A DNA stretch of 64,000 nucleotides from an uncultured Flavobacteriaceae bacterium (GTDB taxonomy: Bacteria > Bacteroidota > Bacteroidia > Flavobacteriales > Flavobacteriaceae): positions 62,001-126,000 of the forward strand of contig CANLXN010000013.1 of assembly GCA_947495135.1 (NCBI GenBank), written 5' to 3'. The notes below the pieces were generated by a model. It saw only the letters and a list, made by a program, of their open reading frames with translations, did no database searches and was not told where the DNA came from. The position numbers and the translations under genes are program-made. Within the stretch, counting starts at the first letter, position 1. Each line of letters opens with the position of its first letter. Shown here one piece after another: positions 8,301-17,030 of this stretch.

Positions 8301-11300
8301 ATGAAAAAACTAATCATTCTTTTATTGGCTGTAGCGACACTTCCTTTATCGTTATCTGCTCAAGAAATCTCATTAAAAGGAAAAGAACTATTTGGAGATC
8401 TGTCTGCTAGACATATTGGCCCTGCTCTCATGAGTGGACGAATTAATGATCTAGAAGTCCATCCAACAAATACTCGTATTATGTACGCAGGTGCTGCCGG
8501 TGGTGGGGTCTGGAAAAGTGTAGACGGCGGAGCAACCTTCACTGCTATTTTTGATGAACACCCTCAATCCATTGGAGTTGTAACTTTAGACCCAAAAGAT
8601 CCAGACCAAACTATCTGGGTTGGAACCGGTGAAACATGGACCAGAAATTCCGTTTCGGTAGGGAAAGGTCTTTTTCGTACGACCGATGGTGGTAGTACTT
8701 GGAAAGAAATACCTGGTTTTGAAAATAGCGAACGTATTGCTTCTGTAGTAATCAATCCGAATAACACTAAAGAGGTGTATGTGGGAGTTTTAGGAGCGCT
8801 ATGGAGCGATAGTGAAGACCGTGGAATTTATAAAACCACGGACGGTGGAGCAACTTGGAAAAAAATTCTCTATGTAAATCCATCTACTGGGGCTGGAGAT
8901 GTAATTATGGATCCAAAAAATCCAAATACGTTGTATGCTTCCATGTGGGAGTTTCGTAGATCTGGCTGGGGATTTAACTCTGGTGGACCCAATAGTGCTT
9001 TGTACAAATCTACTAATGGTGGAGAAACTTGGAATAAAATTCACAATGGCTTTCCATCTGGAGATTTAGGAAGAATTGGAGTTGCTGTGGCGCCTAGCGA
9101 CAGTAACATCATCTACGCAGTTTTGGAGACCGAAGACAAAACAAAAAACGGTCTATGGAAATCTGCAGATGCAGGACAAAACTGGGAACACTTAAACAAT
9201 GATTTTGGTCTTACCGTACGTCCGTTTTATTTTTCTAGAATTACTGTCGATCCTAGAAATCCAGATATTATCGTAAAAGGTGGTTTGAGCGGCTCTATTA
9301 GTCGTGATGGAGGAAAAACGTTTAAAGATCTTGGGAATATGCACAGTGATATTCATGATATCGTGTTTCATATTAATGACAGCGATATCATGTATGCTGG
9401 AACAGATGGTGGAGTTTATCGTTCATGGAATGGAGGAACTGTTTTCGAAATTGTTGAAAATTTACCGCTATCCCAATTTTATCATATTAGCGTAGACGAC
9501 GCAGAACCATATAATGTTTATGGTGGATTACAAGACAATGGAAGCTGGTACGGCCCTTCTTCTTCTCCCGGTGGTGTAAATGCTCGCGATTGGAATAGTG
9601 TTGGTTATGGCGATGGTTTTCGCGTATTAAAACACCCTACAAAAAATATTATTTATTCTGAAATGCAAGGTGCACAGAACGTTTGGCGCTACGATGTAGA
9701 TCGCAATCGTACTAAAACAGTGCAACCGCTTCAAGAAAAAGGAGTTGCGAAGCTAAGATTTAATTGGAACGCACCTATGGCTGTGAGCGCGCACGTACCA
9801 GATCGTTTTTATATGGGAAGTCAGTTCGTACACAAGTCGGATGATATGGGTGAAAGCTGGACTATTATTTCTCCAGATCTTACTACTAACGACCCAGCCA
9901 AGCAGAATCAATTAGAATCTGGTGGTTTGTCTATGGACAATAGTGGAGCTGAAAATCATACTACCATATTCACCATCGCGGAATCTCCACTAGATCAAAA
10001 CGTATTGTGGGTTGGAACAGACGACGGAAATGTTCAGGTTACGAAAGATGGAGGAAAAAGTTGGACAAATGTAACTGCGAATCTTACCGGAATTCCAGCA
10101 AATACATGGGTATATCATATTGAAGCCAGCGTGCACGGAAAAGGGACAGCCTACGCGGTTTTCGATGGTCACACTAGCGGAGATATGAAGCCATATGCAA
10201 TGAAGACAACCGATTATGGTGCAACTTGGAAAAACATCATTTCGGAAGATATTTCAGCAAAAGCATTTGTGAGAAACATTCAAGAAGACTACGTAAATGA
10301 GGACTTGTTGTTCTTAGGAACTGAATTTGGTTTATATGTAACAATTGATGGTGGGAAAAGTTGGTCTCAATTCACTAATAACATGCCTCCTGTTGCGATT
10401 CATTTCATTGACATGCAAAAACAAACGAACGATGTGGTGATGGGTACGCATGGACGTGGCGTAATAATTATAGACGATATTAGTCCGCTGCGCGAACTCA
10501 ATCAAGAAGTACTTGCTAAAAATGTACACTTCTTCAAAAATGATGCTTTTACCATGAAGGAAGAAAGTGGTTTTGCAGGGAGTTTTGGATCAGAAACTCA
10601 GTTTGTGGGTCGCAATAAATCTACTTCGGCTAAGATTATTTACTATTTAAAAAAGCGCCATACTTTTGGTAAAATGACCTTAGAACTTCAAGACATGGAA
10701 GGAAATAAGATTACATCCTTACCTGCCGGTAAATCGAAAGGAATCAATGTGGTAGACTGGAGTTTTACAAGTAGTTCTCCAAAAATGGCGGAGGGTAAGA
10801 CCTTGGCTTTCGGAGGATTTACACCTAAGCGCGTACCTGAAGGGAAATACAAGGTGATATTAACTAAAGGTAAAGATACCTACGAACATGTAATTGAAGT
10901 AAAATATGATGATACTTCACTTACCTCTTTAGCTGAACGAAAAGAGCAGGAAGAATTGACCAGTACTTTATTCGACATGGTGGAAGATTTAGCTTATATG
11001 GTCTATGAGATTAACACTATGCAAGAGACTGCGAAAGAGGTCATTGAAAACAATTCTAAAGGTAAAAAGAATGCTCAAAAATTATACGATAGTTTAGAGG
11101 CACTCAGAAAAGATTTAGTTATTACTACAGGAGATGGCTATGTAGCATCTGCAGATCCAGAATTGAGAGAGCGCATGGGTGATTTGTATTCTGGAGTGGC
11201 AAGTGCATACGATGGAGTTTCGGCAGATCAAAAACGAAACTTTGAATTGATAGCTGGACAATTAAAGACAGAGCAAGAGCGCTTTGCGAAAATCAAAGCA

Positions 11301-11393
11301 AAGGAAGGTAAAAAGTTTATGAGCTTTTTAGAGAAAAACGAACTGCCAAAGCCAGCCGTTCTATCTAGAGAAGATTTCCTATCTAAAAAATAA
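8301..11393 (+). CDS. exported BNR/sortilin-like beta-propeller protein
   Basis: A 1030-residue protein with a signal peptide (MKKLIILLLAVATLPLSLSAQ). From about residue 35 to 720 it carries many Asp-box type repeats (VWKSVDGGATF, LFRTTDGGSTW, IYKTTDGGATW, LYKSTNGGETW, VTKDGGKSW, VTIDGGKSW), which form VPS10/BNR propellers. The last 280 residues are a beta domain followed by a long helical Lys/Glu-rich region. No T9SS tail is seen, so it is probably periplasmic or outer-membrane associated. Annotators often call such proteins glycosyl hydrolases, but no sialidase-type catalytic residues could be confirmed. It is a single-gene unit. Confidence 0.82.
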   Translation: MKKLIILLLAVATLPLSLSAQEISLKGKELFGDLSARHIGPALMSGRINDLEVHPTNTRIMYAGAAGGGVWKSVDGGATFTAIFDEHPQSIGVVTLDPKDPDQTIWVGTGETWTRNSVSVGKGLFRTTDGGSTWKEIPGFENSERIASVVINPNNTKEVYVGVLGALWSDSEDRGIYKTTDGGATWKKILYVNPSTGAGDVIMDPKNPNTLYASMWEFRRSGWGFNSGGPNSALYKSTNGGETWNKIHNGFPSGDLGRIGVAVAPSDSNIIYAVLETEDKTKNGLWKSADAGQNWEHLNNDFGLTVRPFYFSRITVDPRNPDIIVKGGLSGSISRDGGKTFKDLGNMHSDIHDIVFHINDSDIMYAGTDGGVYRSWNGGTVFEIVENLPLSQFYHISVDDAEPYNVYGGLQDNGSWYGPSSSPGGVNARDWNSVGYGDGFRVLKHPTKNIIYSEMQGAQNVWRYDVDRNRTKTVQPLQEKGVAKLRFNWNAPMAVSAHVPDRFYMGSQFVHKSDDMGESWTIISPDLTTNDPAKQNQLESGGLSMDNSGAENHTTIFTIAESPLDQNVLWVGTDDGNVQVTKDGGKSWTNVTANLTGIPANTWVYHIEASVHGKGTAYAVFDGHTSGDMKPYAMKTTDYGATWKNIISEDISAKAFVRNIQEDYVNEDLLFLGTEFGLYVTIDGGKSWSQFTNNMPPVAIHFIDMQKQTNDVVMGTHGRGVIIIDDISPLRELNQEVLAKNVHFFKNDAFTMKEESGFAGSFGSETQFVGRNKSTSAKIIYYLKKRHTFGKMTLELQDMEGNKITSLPAGKSKGINVVDWSFTSSSPKMAEGKTLAFGGFTPKRVPEGKYKVILTKGKDTYEHVIEVKYDDTSLTSLAERKEQEELTSTLFDMVEDLAYMVYEINTMQETAKEVIENNSKGKKNAQKLYDSLEALRKDLVITTGDGYVASADPELRERMGDLYSGVASAYDGVSADQKRNFELIAGQLKTEQERFAKIKAKEGKKFMSFLEKNELPKPAVLSREDFLSKK

Positions 11394-11408
11394 AATCTAT
11401 TTTTAGGT

Positions 11409-11434
11409 AAGCCCCGTTCAATTGAGCGGGGCTT
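11409..11434 (+). terminator. terminator of the BNR-repeat gene
   Basis: A hairpin with arms AAGCCCCGTTCAA and TTGAGCGGGGCTT (one mismatch/wobble near the loop), followed by T6. It lies 16 bases after the stop. Confidence 0.85.
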
Positions 11435-11502
11435 TTTTATTTAATCCTATTTCCCCTTTAGGCCAATTCGGGCATTTCATCACTTTGTTGACATCCTTGT
11501 GC

Positions 11503-11568
11503 ATAACTATGCGGCTCAACGCTAAAACATAGTTATATCTTTTATAATTTTAGTAAAACATAATTATG
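11503..11568 (+). promoter_or_regulatory. inverted repeats upstream of the 133-residue unknown gene
   Basis: ATAACTATG at 11503-11511 is inverted as CATAGTTAT at 11528-11536. A related 10-base perfect palindrome, CATAATTATG (11559-11568), covers the start codon at 11566. This arrangement could be an operator or an mRNA structure. No regulator is identified. Confidence 0.35.
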
Positions 11569-11967
11569 GATTCAAGAGATCGCTTACTTCAAGAATTACG
11601 CCCCGAAATCCCTTCTGCGAAAATTCTACCTGGAATGTCGGAAGACGAATACTTTCAGAATAAAACCTTAAGGCCTATTGCAAAATTGCAAAACGATTTG
11701 TTAGTGGCAGTTTTTAGAAATTATGCCCGTAAACACAAAAATGTCTTCTACGATCTTTCCATAGAAAAGCGCCTCGACTACATTGAAAATGCCATTCATA
11801 AGGATATGAAATTCCGAAATTCTTTAAAAGGAATCATGATTGGTCAATTTACCATGACAGAATATGAAACTTACATATTGAATTCTTCATCCCTTAACAA
11901 AAGAATGATGAATATCGTAAAAGAGCGTCTTAAAAGTAGTATCCAACTAATGGTTTTAGTAGCCTAA
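11566..11967 (+). CDS. conserved flavobacterial protein of unknown function
   Basis: A 133-residue soluble, mostly helical protein with no signal. Conserved-looking stretches are FQNKTLRPIAKLQNDLL, VFRNYARKHKNVFYDLS, IHKDMKFRNSLKGIMIGQFT and LNKRMMNIVKERLKS. Similar flavobacterial proteins have, from memory, carried the database name glyoxalase, but no metal-binding glyoxalase motif is visible and the name is not supported. It stands alone between two terminator-bounded genes and has inverted repeats over its upstream region. Confidence 0.7.
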   Translation: MDSRDRLLQELRPEIPSAKILPGMSEDEYFQNKTLRPIAKLQNDLLVAVFRNYARKHKNVFYDLSIEKRLDYIENAIHKDMKFRNSLKGIMIGQFTMTEYETYILNSSSLNKRMMNIVKERLKSSIQLMVLVA

Positions 11968-12127
11968 TTTACTGTTTTCCTCTTCATGACATTGATCCTA
12001 AACGGTTTATGATGCGTTACAAATAAACGCAGATAACACCTTAAAAATTATTTTAAAAATACTTCATATTCCATTTTGACGGTATGCAAAATGTAGCTAT
12101 TTTCGCACACCCTAAAAATCCCCACTT

Positions 12128-13396
12128 ATGAAGAAAGTATTTTTGTTGGCAATTTTAATTATGTCGGCTAATTGGGCAAATGCTCAGGAAGAATTAAGCA
12201 CATCAAACAAATTTTCGATCGAACTCTCTGGAGGGCTGCAAAAAGCATCACGCCCATTTGCGCCAGGATATTATGTAAATAGTCCTAGTTTCGCGCAAGG
12301 TAGTCTTGGAGTTAGATATATGATGAATGATCGATTTGGTCTAAAAGCCGACGTTGGTTATAACGCCATGGAGTCTGACGATACAAGTCTTGAATTCTCA
12401 GGAAACTATACAAGAGTATCTTTACAAGGAGTTATAAATCTTGGTCATATACTAAACTTTAGTGACTGGACTAACTCGGTTGGTCTTTTATTTCACACTG
12501 GGACTGGTTTTTCAATGCTCAATGTTGATGACGCCACGCTCAATGATGGAAAAGATAATATGATGCATGTGATGGCAGGTATCACACCACAAGTTAAATT
12601 GAGCGATCGTTTCGCTGTAAATGTTGATCTTTCTTTAATTGGGAACATTGGTCAAAGCCTTTCATGGGATGGAAATATCAATCCTGGAACAAGAGGAATT
12701 GACGGGTCTCTTTATAATTACTCGCTTGGATTGACTTATTATATAGGTGAAAATGAACAACACGTTGATTGGAATGCAACAGAAAATGTTTTGAAGACGA
12801 AAGTGGAAGAATTAGAAGCTCGTCTAGCAGAGGTTGAAATTGAAATGCTCGATACCGATAAGGATGGAGTGGCAGATTACCTAGATCGTGAAGAAAATAC
12901 AATGTCTGGTGTGGCTGTGAACACAAAGGGTATCGCAATTGATCAAAACAAAAACGGTATTCCTGATGAGATAGAATCATCTTTAGACAATCGCTTTGTA
13001 AACGAAAAGGACTATGTCGCTAATGGAAATGATATTGTTGGTAGCTTAGGAATTGAAGAGCTTATTAATAAAGGATATGTAAGTGTATACTTTGGTTTTA
13101 GAGATGACAAACCAGAATTTTACTCGCTTCACGCTATTAATTACCTTGTTAAATATATGGAAGAACATCCTTCAACAAAAGCTGAACTAGTTGGTTTTGC
13201 AGATGAGATTGGCGACGAGGGATCTAATAGTAATTTATCTAAACGTCGTGCAAAGCGTGTGTATGATATCTTAGTTGCCTCTGGAATTAATTCTAATAGA
13301 CTTACCTACAAGGGTAATGGAGAAGACGCCTCGGTCGACAAAAACTCTGGTGCTGCACGTCAATTAGTGCGTCGCGTTACTTTCAAATTAAAATAA
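12128..13396 (+). CDS. OmpA-family outer-membrane protein with beta-barrel and TSP3-like linker
   Basis: A 422-residue protein with signal peptide MKKVFLLAILIMSANWANAQ. Residues about 25-215 form an eight-stranded-type barrel with repeated aromatic/Gly strands. A short coiled segment follows (VLKTKVEELEARLAEVE), then Asp-rich thrombospondin type 3-like repeats (DTDKDGVADYLD, DQNKNGIPDEIE). The C-terminal OmpA domain contains ELVGFADEIGDEGSNSNLSKRRAKRV and ends VRRVTFKLK. It anchors the outer membrane to peptidoglycan and is often among the most abundant flavobacterial outer-membrane proteins. Confidence 0.9.
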   Translation: MKKVFLLAILIMSANWANAQEELSTSNKFSIELSGGLQKASRPFAPGYYVNSPSFAQGSLGVRYMMNDRFGLKADVGYNAMESDDTSLEFSGNYTRVSLQGVINLGHILNFSDWTNSVGLLFHTGTGFSMLNVDDATLNDGKDNMMHVMAGITPQVKLSDRFAVNVDLSLIGNIGQSLSWDGNINPGTRGIDGSLYNYSLGLTYYIGENEQHVDWNATENVLKTKVEELEARLAEVEIEMLDTDKDGVADYLDREENTMSGVAVNTKGIAIDQNKNGIPDEIESSLDNRFVNEKDYVANGNDIVGSLGIEELINKGYVSVYFGFRDDKPEFYSLHAINYLVKYMEEHPSTKAELVGFADEIGDEGSNSNLSKRRAKRVYDILVASGINSNRLTYKGNGEDASVDKNSGAARQLVRRVTFKLK

Positions 13397-13417
13397 ATTA
13401 GAGAACTTATTTATAAA

Positions 13418-13450
13418 AAACCCCGTCCTTATTCGATAAGGACGGGGTTT
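13418..13450 (+). terminator. bidirectional terminator between the OmpA gene and the DUF2461 gene
   Basis: A perfect 15-bp stem, AAACCCCGTCCTTAT / ATAAGGACGGGGTTT, with a 3-base loop and A and T tracts on both sides. The two genes converge here, so it can serve both. Confidence 0.88.
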
Positions 13451-13469
13451 AATTTTTCTAGGTAACCTC

Positions 13470-14141
13470 TTATATTAAAGAAACACCATTAAGATCTGTT
13501 ATTAGAACATCGGTCATATAGTCAAAAAAAGGCCTTAATAATTCGTAGTGATATACAAGATTCTCTTTAAAGTTATCTGCATACACCTCTTCATCAGTAA
13601 ATTTGTGCTGCACGAAGTAGCTCTTTAACCGAATAAGATCTATGTTAGGATGATCCTTGGAGAAACCTTTTGGAGCAGTCTTTACCGCATACTCCTCATT
13701 AAAACCTCCAAAGGCCTTCTTAAAGTCCTTATCTTCCAAAATAGCTCTTATTTCGACAGCGTCCATTTCAAACTCTTTCCGAATTCTTAATAAATCTGCG
13801 GGTTCTGGGCTAAAAAATCCTCCCGCCATCATCGAGTTTCCAGGCTCCAAACGCAAATAATAACCACCTCTTCTGTTGGCTCCTGCCCTGCTAAAACTGA
13901 CGCTCCTATGCACGTTATAAGGCGTCTTATTCTTACTAAAACGAACATCCCTATTAATTCTAAACACTTTTAATTTAGCAATCTCATCGTTTAAATTGAG
14001 ACTTGCTTCTACCTCTGCATAAAAGGCCTTTAATTTTTTTTCGCTTGCGAGGTATTCCTTTTTATGCTCTTGCATCCAATCTCTATGATTGTTTTGTTCT
14101 AATTTTTTAAGAAAGTCGAATGAAGTTTTTGATACAGTCAT
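13470..14141 (-). CDS. DUF2461 family protein
   Basis: A 223-residue protein of the DUF2461 family (TIGR02453 type). Signatures: FDFLKKLEQNNHRDWMQEH at the N-terminus, VFRINRDVRFSKNKTPYN, the RGGYYLRLEPGNSMMAGGFF block, and FSKDHPNIDLIRLKSYFVQHKF near the C-terminus. The family is widespread and has no known activity. It is predicted cytoplasmic. It converges on the OmpA gene across a shared terminator and is not linked to its upstream neighbour, which ends about 100 bases away. Confidence 0.9.
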   Translation of the reverse strand: MTVSKTSFDFLKKLEQNNHRDWMQEHKKEYLASEKKLKAFYAEVEASLNLNDEIAKLKVFRINRDVRFSKNKTPYNVHRSVSFSRAGANRRGGYYLRLEPGNSMMAGGFFSPEPADLLRIRKEFEMDAVEIRAILEDKDFKKAFGGFNEEYAVKTAPKGFSKDHPNIDLIRLKSYFVQHKFTDEEVYADNFKENLVYHYELLRPFFDYMTDVLITDLNGVSLI

Positions 14142-14239
14142 AAAATTGAAGTGCTGGGTTTTAAATTTAAAATGCCGAATTGAATATCAAACATTCTATT
14201 AAGCTCATTCAGTAAAAGTACTAAAAGACTCCTCTTAAA

Positions 14240-15019
14240 TCAAATTGAAACATCGTTAAGGATAAGACCACTAGCAGGAACAATTCGCTCTAGTTTGATA
14301 GCGTTGTTAGGCTCCAGAGTTTGCTTCACGAAATCTAAATCTATTTTACCTTCTCCCAAGTCCAACAATACCCCCATCATTAAGCGTATTTGATGACGCT
14401 TAAATCCTTTCCCACGAACTCTGTAAACATAACTCTCCTCAGGGAAAAAGTTTGCCGTATAAATGGTGTTTTTCACTATCTCCGAACAAATTACAGAACC
14501 CACGGTTCTCGTCTCTGGATTGGGTTTATAGGTGTAAGTTCTAAAATCGTGCGTCCCCTCAAAGAGTCGAGCCGCTTCCATCATGACCGAAAGCTTAAGT
14601 GGAGTCTTAATATTGATCATAAAAGGAGCGCAAAACGGATGAATTTTACTTCCAAACGAAAACAAATACAGGTATTCTTTTTCCTTTGGTGCCTCAATAA
14701 CATTGAAACTCTTATCGACTTCGGAAATGTTCAAAGCTCGAATATCGGGCGGTAAATTTTCATTAAACAGCGGAAGAAAACTTGCTAAGTCCAGCGCTTC
14801 ATTATCCAAAAACAATTCAACATACGCCTTATTAGCCGAGACTTTGGCATCTGTTCTTCCAGAAGCCAGTAATTTGAAGTTTTTATGATCTAAGACGTAG
14901 GCCAAGGTCCTACCAACCATCCGTTCCACAGTTAGCACATCTGGCTGCTTTTGCCAACCATGATAACGAAAGCCCAAATACTGTAGTTCTAGGAGATAAT
15001 AAAAACGTTTTCTAAACAT
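14240..15019 (-). CDS. TruA-like tRNA pseudouridine synthase
   Basis: A 259-residue enzyme of the TruA fold. The active-site loop reads SGRTDAKVSA with catalytic Asp57, where canonical TruA has GRTDAGVHA. Other TruA signatures are LQYLGFRYHGWQKQP at the N-terminus, FEGTHDFRTYTYKP, and GKGFKRHQIRLMMGVLLDLGEG. It should isomerise uridine in RNA. The variant loop suggests a paralog rather than the housekeeping TruA of positions 38-40, but this is inference. It is divergent from the DUF1853 gene. Confidence 0.82.
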   Translation of the reverse strand: MFRKRFYYLLELQYLGFRYHGWQKQPDVLTVERMVGRTLAYVLDHKNFKLLASGRTDAKVSANKAYVELFLDNEALDLASFLPLFNENLPPDIRALNISEVDKSFNVIEAPKEKEYLYLFSFGSKIHPFCAPFMINIKTPLKLSVMMEAARLFEGTHDFRTYTYKPNPETRTVGSVICSEIVKNTIYTANFFPEESYVYRVRGKGFKRHQIRLMMGVLLDLGEGKIDLDFVKQTLEPNNAIKLERIVPASGLILNDVSI

Positions 15020-15024
15020 CCATA

Positions 15025-15032
15025 CAAAAATA
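15025..15032 (-). promoter_or_regulatory. TAnnTTTG box of the TruA-like gene
   Basis: On the minus strand this reads TATTTTTG, an exact TAnnTTTG match, and ends only 5 bases before the ATG at 15019. If it is used, the transcript would have almost no 5' untranslated region. Confidence 0.45.
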
Positions 15033-15066
15033 GGATAATTACCAAGTCTATTTGTATTTTTAAACG

Positions 15067-15867
15067 GTGAAACATATTTATGGATTTCTAGCTACTTCCC
15101 CGCTTTGGATAAATAAACAATTCGGAATTACACAATTCCATTTTCCTAAAATTGATCTAACCAGTTTTATTCCAAAGGACATCCCAACTAATTTGAGGTT
15201 AGGACATCAAGTAGAGCATATATTTCAACAATTAATTAGTTATGACGGCACTTATAATCTATTGGGTCATAATCTGCAGCTCAAGCGTCAAAATCTTACC
15301 ATAGGCGAATTGGACTTTCTACTTCAGAATAATCGCACTTCGCAGATACACCATGTAGAGCTCACTTATAAGTTCTACATTTTGGACCCTTCTATACCAG
15401 AGCCAATAGACCGCGCAATAGGACCTAACAGAAAAGACATGTTCTTTAAAAAAATGGAAAAAACACGGGACCATCATTTCGGTTTGCTGTATTCTCCTGA
15501 AGGCCTTGCCGCGCTTCGATCTTTGAATATTTCAGAAAAAAACATTTTACAGCAATGTTGCTTTTTGGCTCAACTGTTTGTTCCATATTCAGAAAGAAGT
15601 TTATCCATAGATCCTTTTAATTCAGACTGTATTTCTGGGTACTGGCTGCGGATGGATGAACTTGAAAATACGAGTAGAGAAAACCAACAGTATTACATTC
15701 CTACTAAATATGAGTGGCTCCATACACCCCATAACGATGTACAATGGACTAGTCTCTCCAATTGTATATTAGAAATTACCGCTCTACACCTAAGGCAAAT
15801 GGCTCCAATGGTATGGTTAAAAAGCGAGCAAGGGTCGTTCGAAAAATTCTTTGTGACTTGGTGGTAA
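15067..15867 (+). CDS. DUF1853 family protein
   Basis: A 266-residue protein of the DUF1853 family. It contains LGHQVEHIFQQLI, the core GELDFLLQNNRTSQIHHVELTYKFY (acidic and Lys residues laid out like a PD-(D/E)xK nuclease core), and GPNRKDMFFKKMEK. The nuclease idea is an inference from spacing (E-x-D-FLL then E-LTYKFY). It starts with GTG at 15067; no upstream ATG exists in the short divergent gap. The function is unknown. It is read divergently from the TruA-like gene, 47 bases apart. Confidence 0.78.
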   Translation: MKHIYGFLATSPLWINKQFGITQFHFPKIDLTSFIPKDIPTNLRLGHQVEHIFQQLISYDGTYNLLGHNLQLKRQNLTIGELDFLLQNNRTSQIHHVELTYKFYILDPSIPEPIDRAIGPNRKDMFFKKMEKTRDHHFGLLYSPEGLAALRSLNISEKNILQQCCFLAQLFVPYSERSLSIDPFNSDCISGYWLRMDELENTSRENQQYYIPTKYEWLHTPHNDVQWTSLSNCILEITALHLRQMAPMVWLKSEQGSFEKFFVTWW

Positions 15868-15923
15868 ACCAAGGCGTTTTTTTGTTTTTTGTATATTTAT
15901 ACATAACCTTAAACCAATATATA

Positions 15924-16355
15924 ATGTCTACAAATAATAAACCCGCCGCAAGCTTTTGGATTATATCCATAGTAGCACTGCTATGGAACTTTATGGGAGT
16001 TTTTCAATTCTTACTTGGAACCGTTTTGAAGGATCAACTCGCAGCCGTCTCAACAGAAGCCGAATTAGCTTTAATAAACTCACTTCCCTCCTGGTACAAT
16101 ATCGTATTTGGAATTGCCGTGATTGCTGGAGTTCTAGGATGCCTTCTTTTATTAATGAGAAAAAAGTTAGCCACTCCCATATTTGGTATTTCGCTTATTG
16201 CGGTACTTGTCCAAATGGGCTACTGGATTTTCGTAACCGATGTAATCGCTGTGCTAGGATTAAAGTCGGTTATTATGCCACTAATTGTTATAGCCGTTGC
16301 CATCGTTCTTTACTTTTACAGTAAAGGGGCCAGTGAGAAGGGGTGGCTTCGATAA
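15924..16355 (+). CDS. four-helix membrane protein of unknown function
   Basis: The ATG at 15924 gives 143 residues with four transmembrane helices at about residues 11-30, 53-75, 80-102 and 110-132, short loops, and a basic C-terminus (KGASEKGWLR). The open frame extends upstream to 15762, but that extension overlaps the DUF1853 gene, lacks the usual codon bias, and was rejected. Small flavobacterial membrane proteins of this plan are common; the family cannot be named with confidence. A strong hairpin follows at 16372-16402. Confidence 0.72.
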   Translation: MSTNNKPAASFWIISIVALLWNFMGVFQFLLGTVLKDQLAAVSTEAELALINSLPSWYNIVFGIAVIAGVLGCLLLLMRKKLATPIFGISLIAVLVQMGYWIFVTDVIAVLGLKSVIMPLIVIAVAIVLYFYSKGASEKGWLR

Positions 16356-16371
16356 AATAAAGGTTCTTTTT

Positions 16372-16402
16372 ATGAGGGCTGAAGCGGTACTCCAGCCCTT
16401 AT
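16372..16402. terminator. hairpin between the membrane protein and hisIE
   Basis: Stem AGGGCTG / CAGCCCT, extended by AT pairs, with an 11-base loop, between two convergent transcription units. The T runs are poor on both sides, so it is a weaker terminator call. It is the only hairpin available to end the his operon. Confidence 0.5.
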
Positions 16403-16405
16403 GAA

Positions 16406-17005
16406 TTATTTGTGACGTTCGTGCAGAGTTTTTTCAACATCTCTAAGGTGAAAGCTCTTTGCCTGAAGCAAAATCATGAAATGAAACAGTAAATCTGCAC
16501 TTTCATTCAAAAACGCCAAGTCGTCATCATCTTTGGCTTCAATAACTACTTCAACCGCTTCCTCTCCTACTTTTTGAGCAATTTTATTAATCCCTTTTTT
16601 AAACAAAGAAGCAACATACGAGCGTTCTTGATCCGGATCATTTTTTCGGTTTTCAATAACACCTTCCAAATGCGTTAGGAAACCGAAATTACTTTTATTC
16701 TTTTCATTCCAGCAGGTATCGGAGCCTAAATGGCATGTTGGTCCCTGCGGATTAGCTAATATCAATAACGCGTCTCTATCACAGTCTGCACTCATGGAAA
16801 CTACTTCCAAATAATTTCCAGTTTCCTCACCTTTGGTCCAGAGACGGTTTTTGGTTCTACTAAAAAAGGTCACTTTTTCGAGCTCCTTAGTTTTAGCAAG
16901 CGCTTCTTTATTCATGTACCCTAACATAAGTACATTTCGGGTTACCGCGTCTTGGACTATTGCAGGGACTAATCCGTCGTTATTCTTGTCAAAATCTATT
17001 TCCAT
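16406..17005 (-). CDS. hisIE: bifunctional phosphoribosyl-AMP cyclohydrolase / phosphoribosyl-ATP pyrophosphatase
   Basis: A 199-residue fusion of two histidine-pathway steps. The N-terminal HisI domain (about 1-105) has MLGYMNKEALAKT, FFSRTKNRLWTKGEETGNYL, the metal-binding SADCDRDALLILANPQGPTCH, and the Cys in SDTCW. The C-terminal HisE domain (about 112-199) has RSYVASLFKKGINKIAQKVGEEAVEVVIEAKD and the DLLFHFMILL helix. It is the last gene of the operon, 25 bases after hisF. The fusion is the usual form in Bacteroidota. Confidence 0.97.
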   Translation of the reverse strand: MEIDFDKNNDGLVPAIVQDAVTRNVLMLGYMNKEALAKTKELEKVTFFSRTKNRLWTKGEETGNYLEVVSMSADCDRDALLILANPQGPTCHLGSDTCWNEKNKSNFGFLTHLEGVIENRKNDPDQERSYVASLFKKGINKIAQKVGEEAVEVVIEAKDDDDLAFLNESADLLFHFMILLQAKSFHLRDVEKTLHERHK

Positions 17006-17030
17006 AATTGTTTATTAGGTTTTAATGCTG

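Noticed and set aside
14390-14755. 121-residue open frame opposite the TruA-like gene
   Set aside because: It is antisense to a recognisable enzyme and is low-complexity, without any family feature.
15762-15923. N-terminal extension of the four-helix membrane protein
   Set aside because: It overlaps the end of the DUF1853 gene and precedes a clear ATG (15924) that gives the expected membrane protein.
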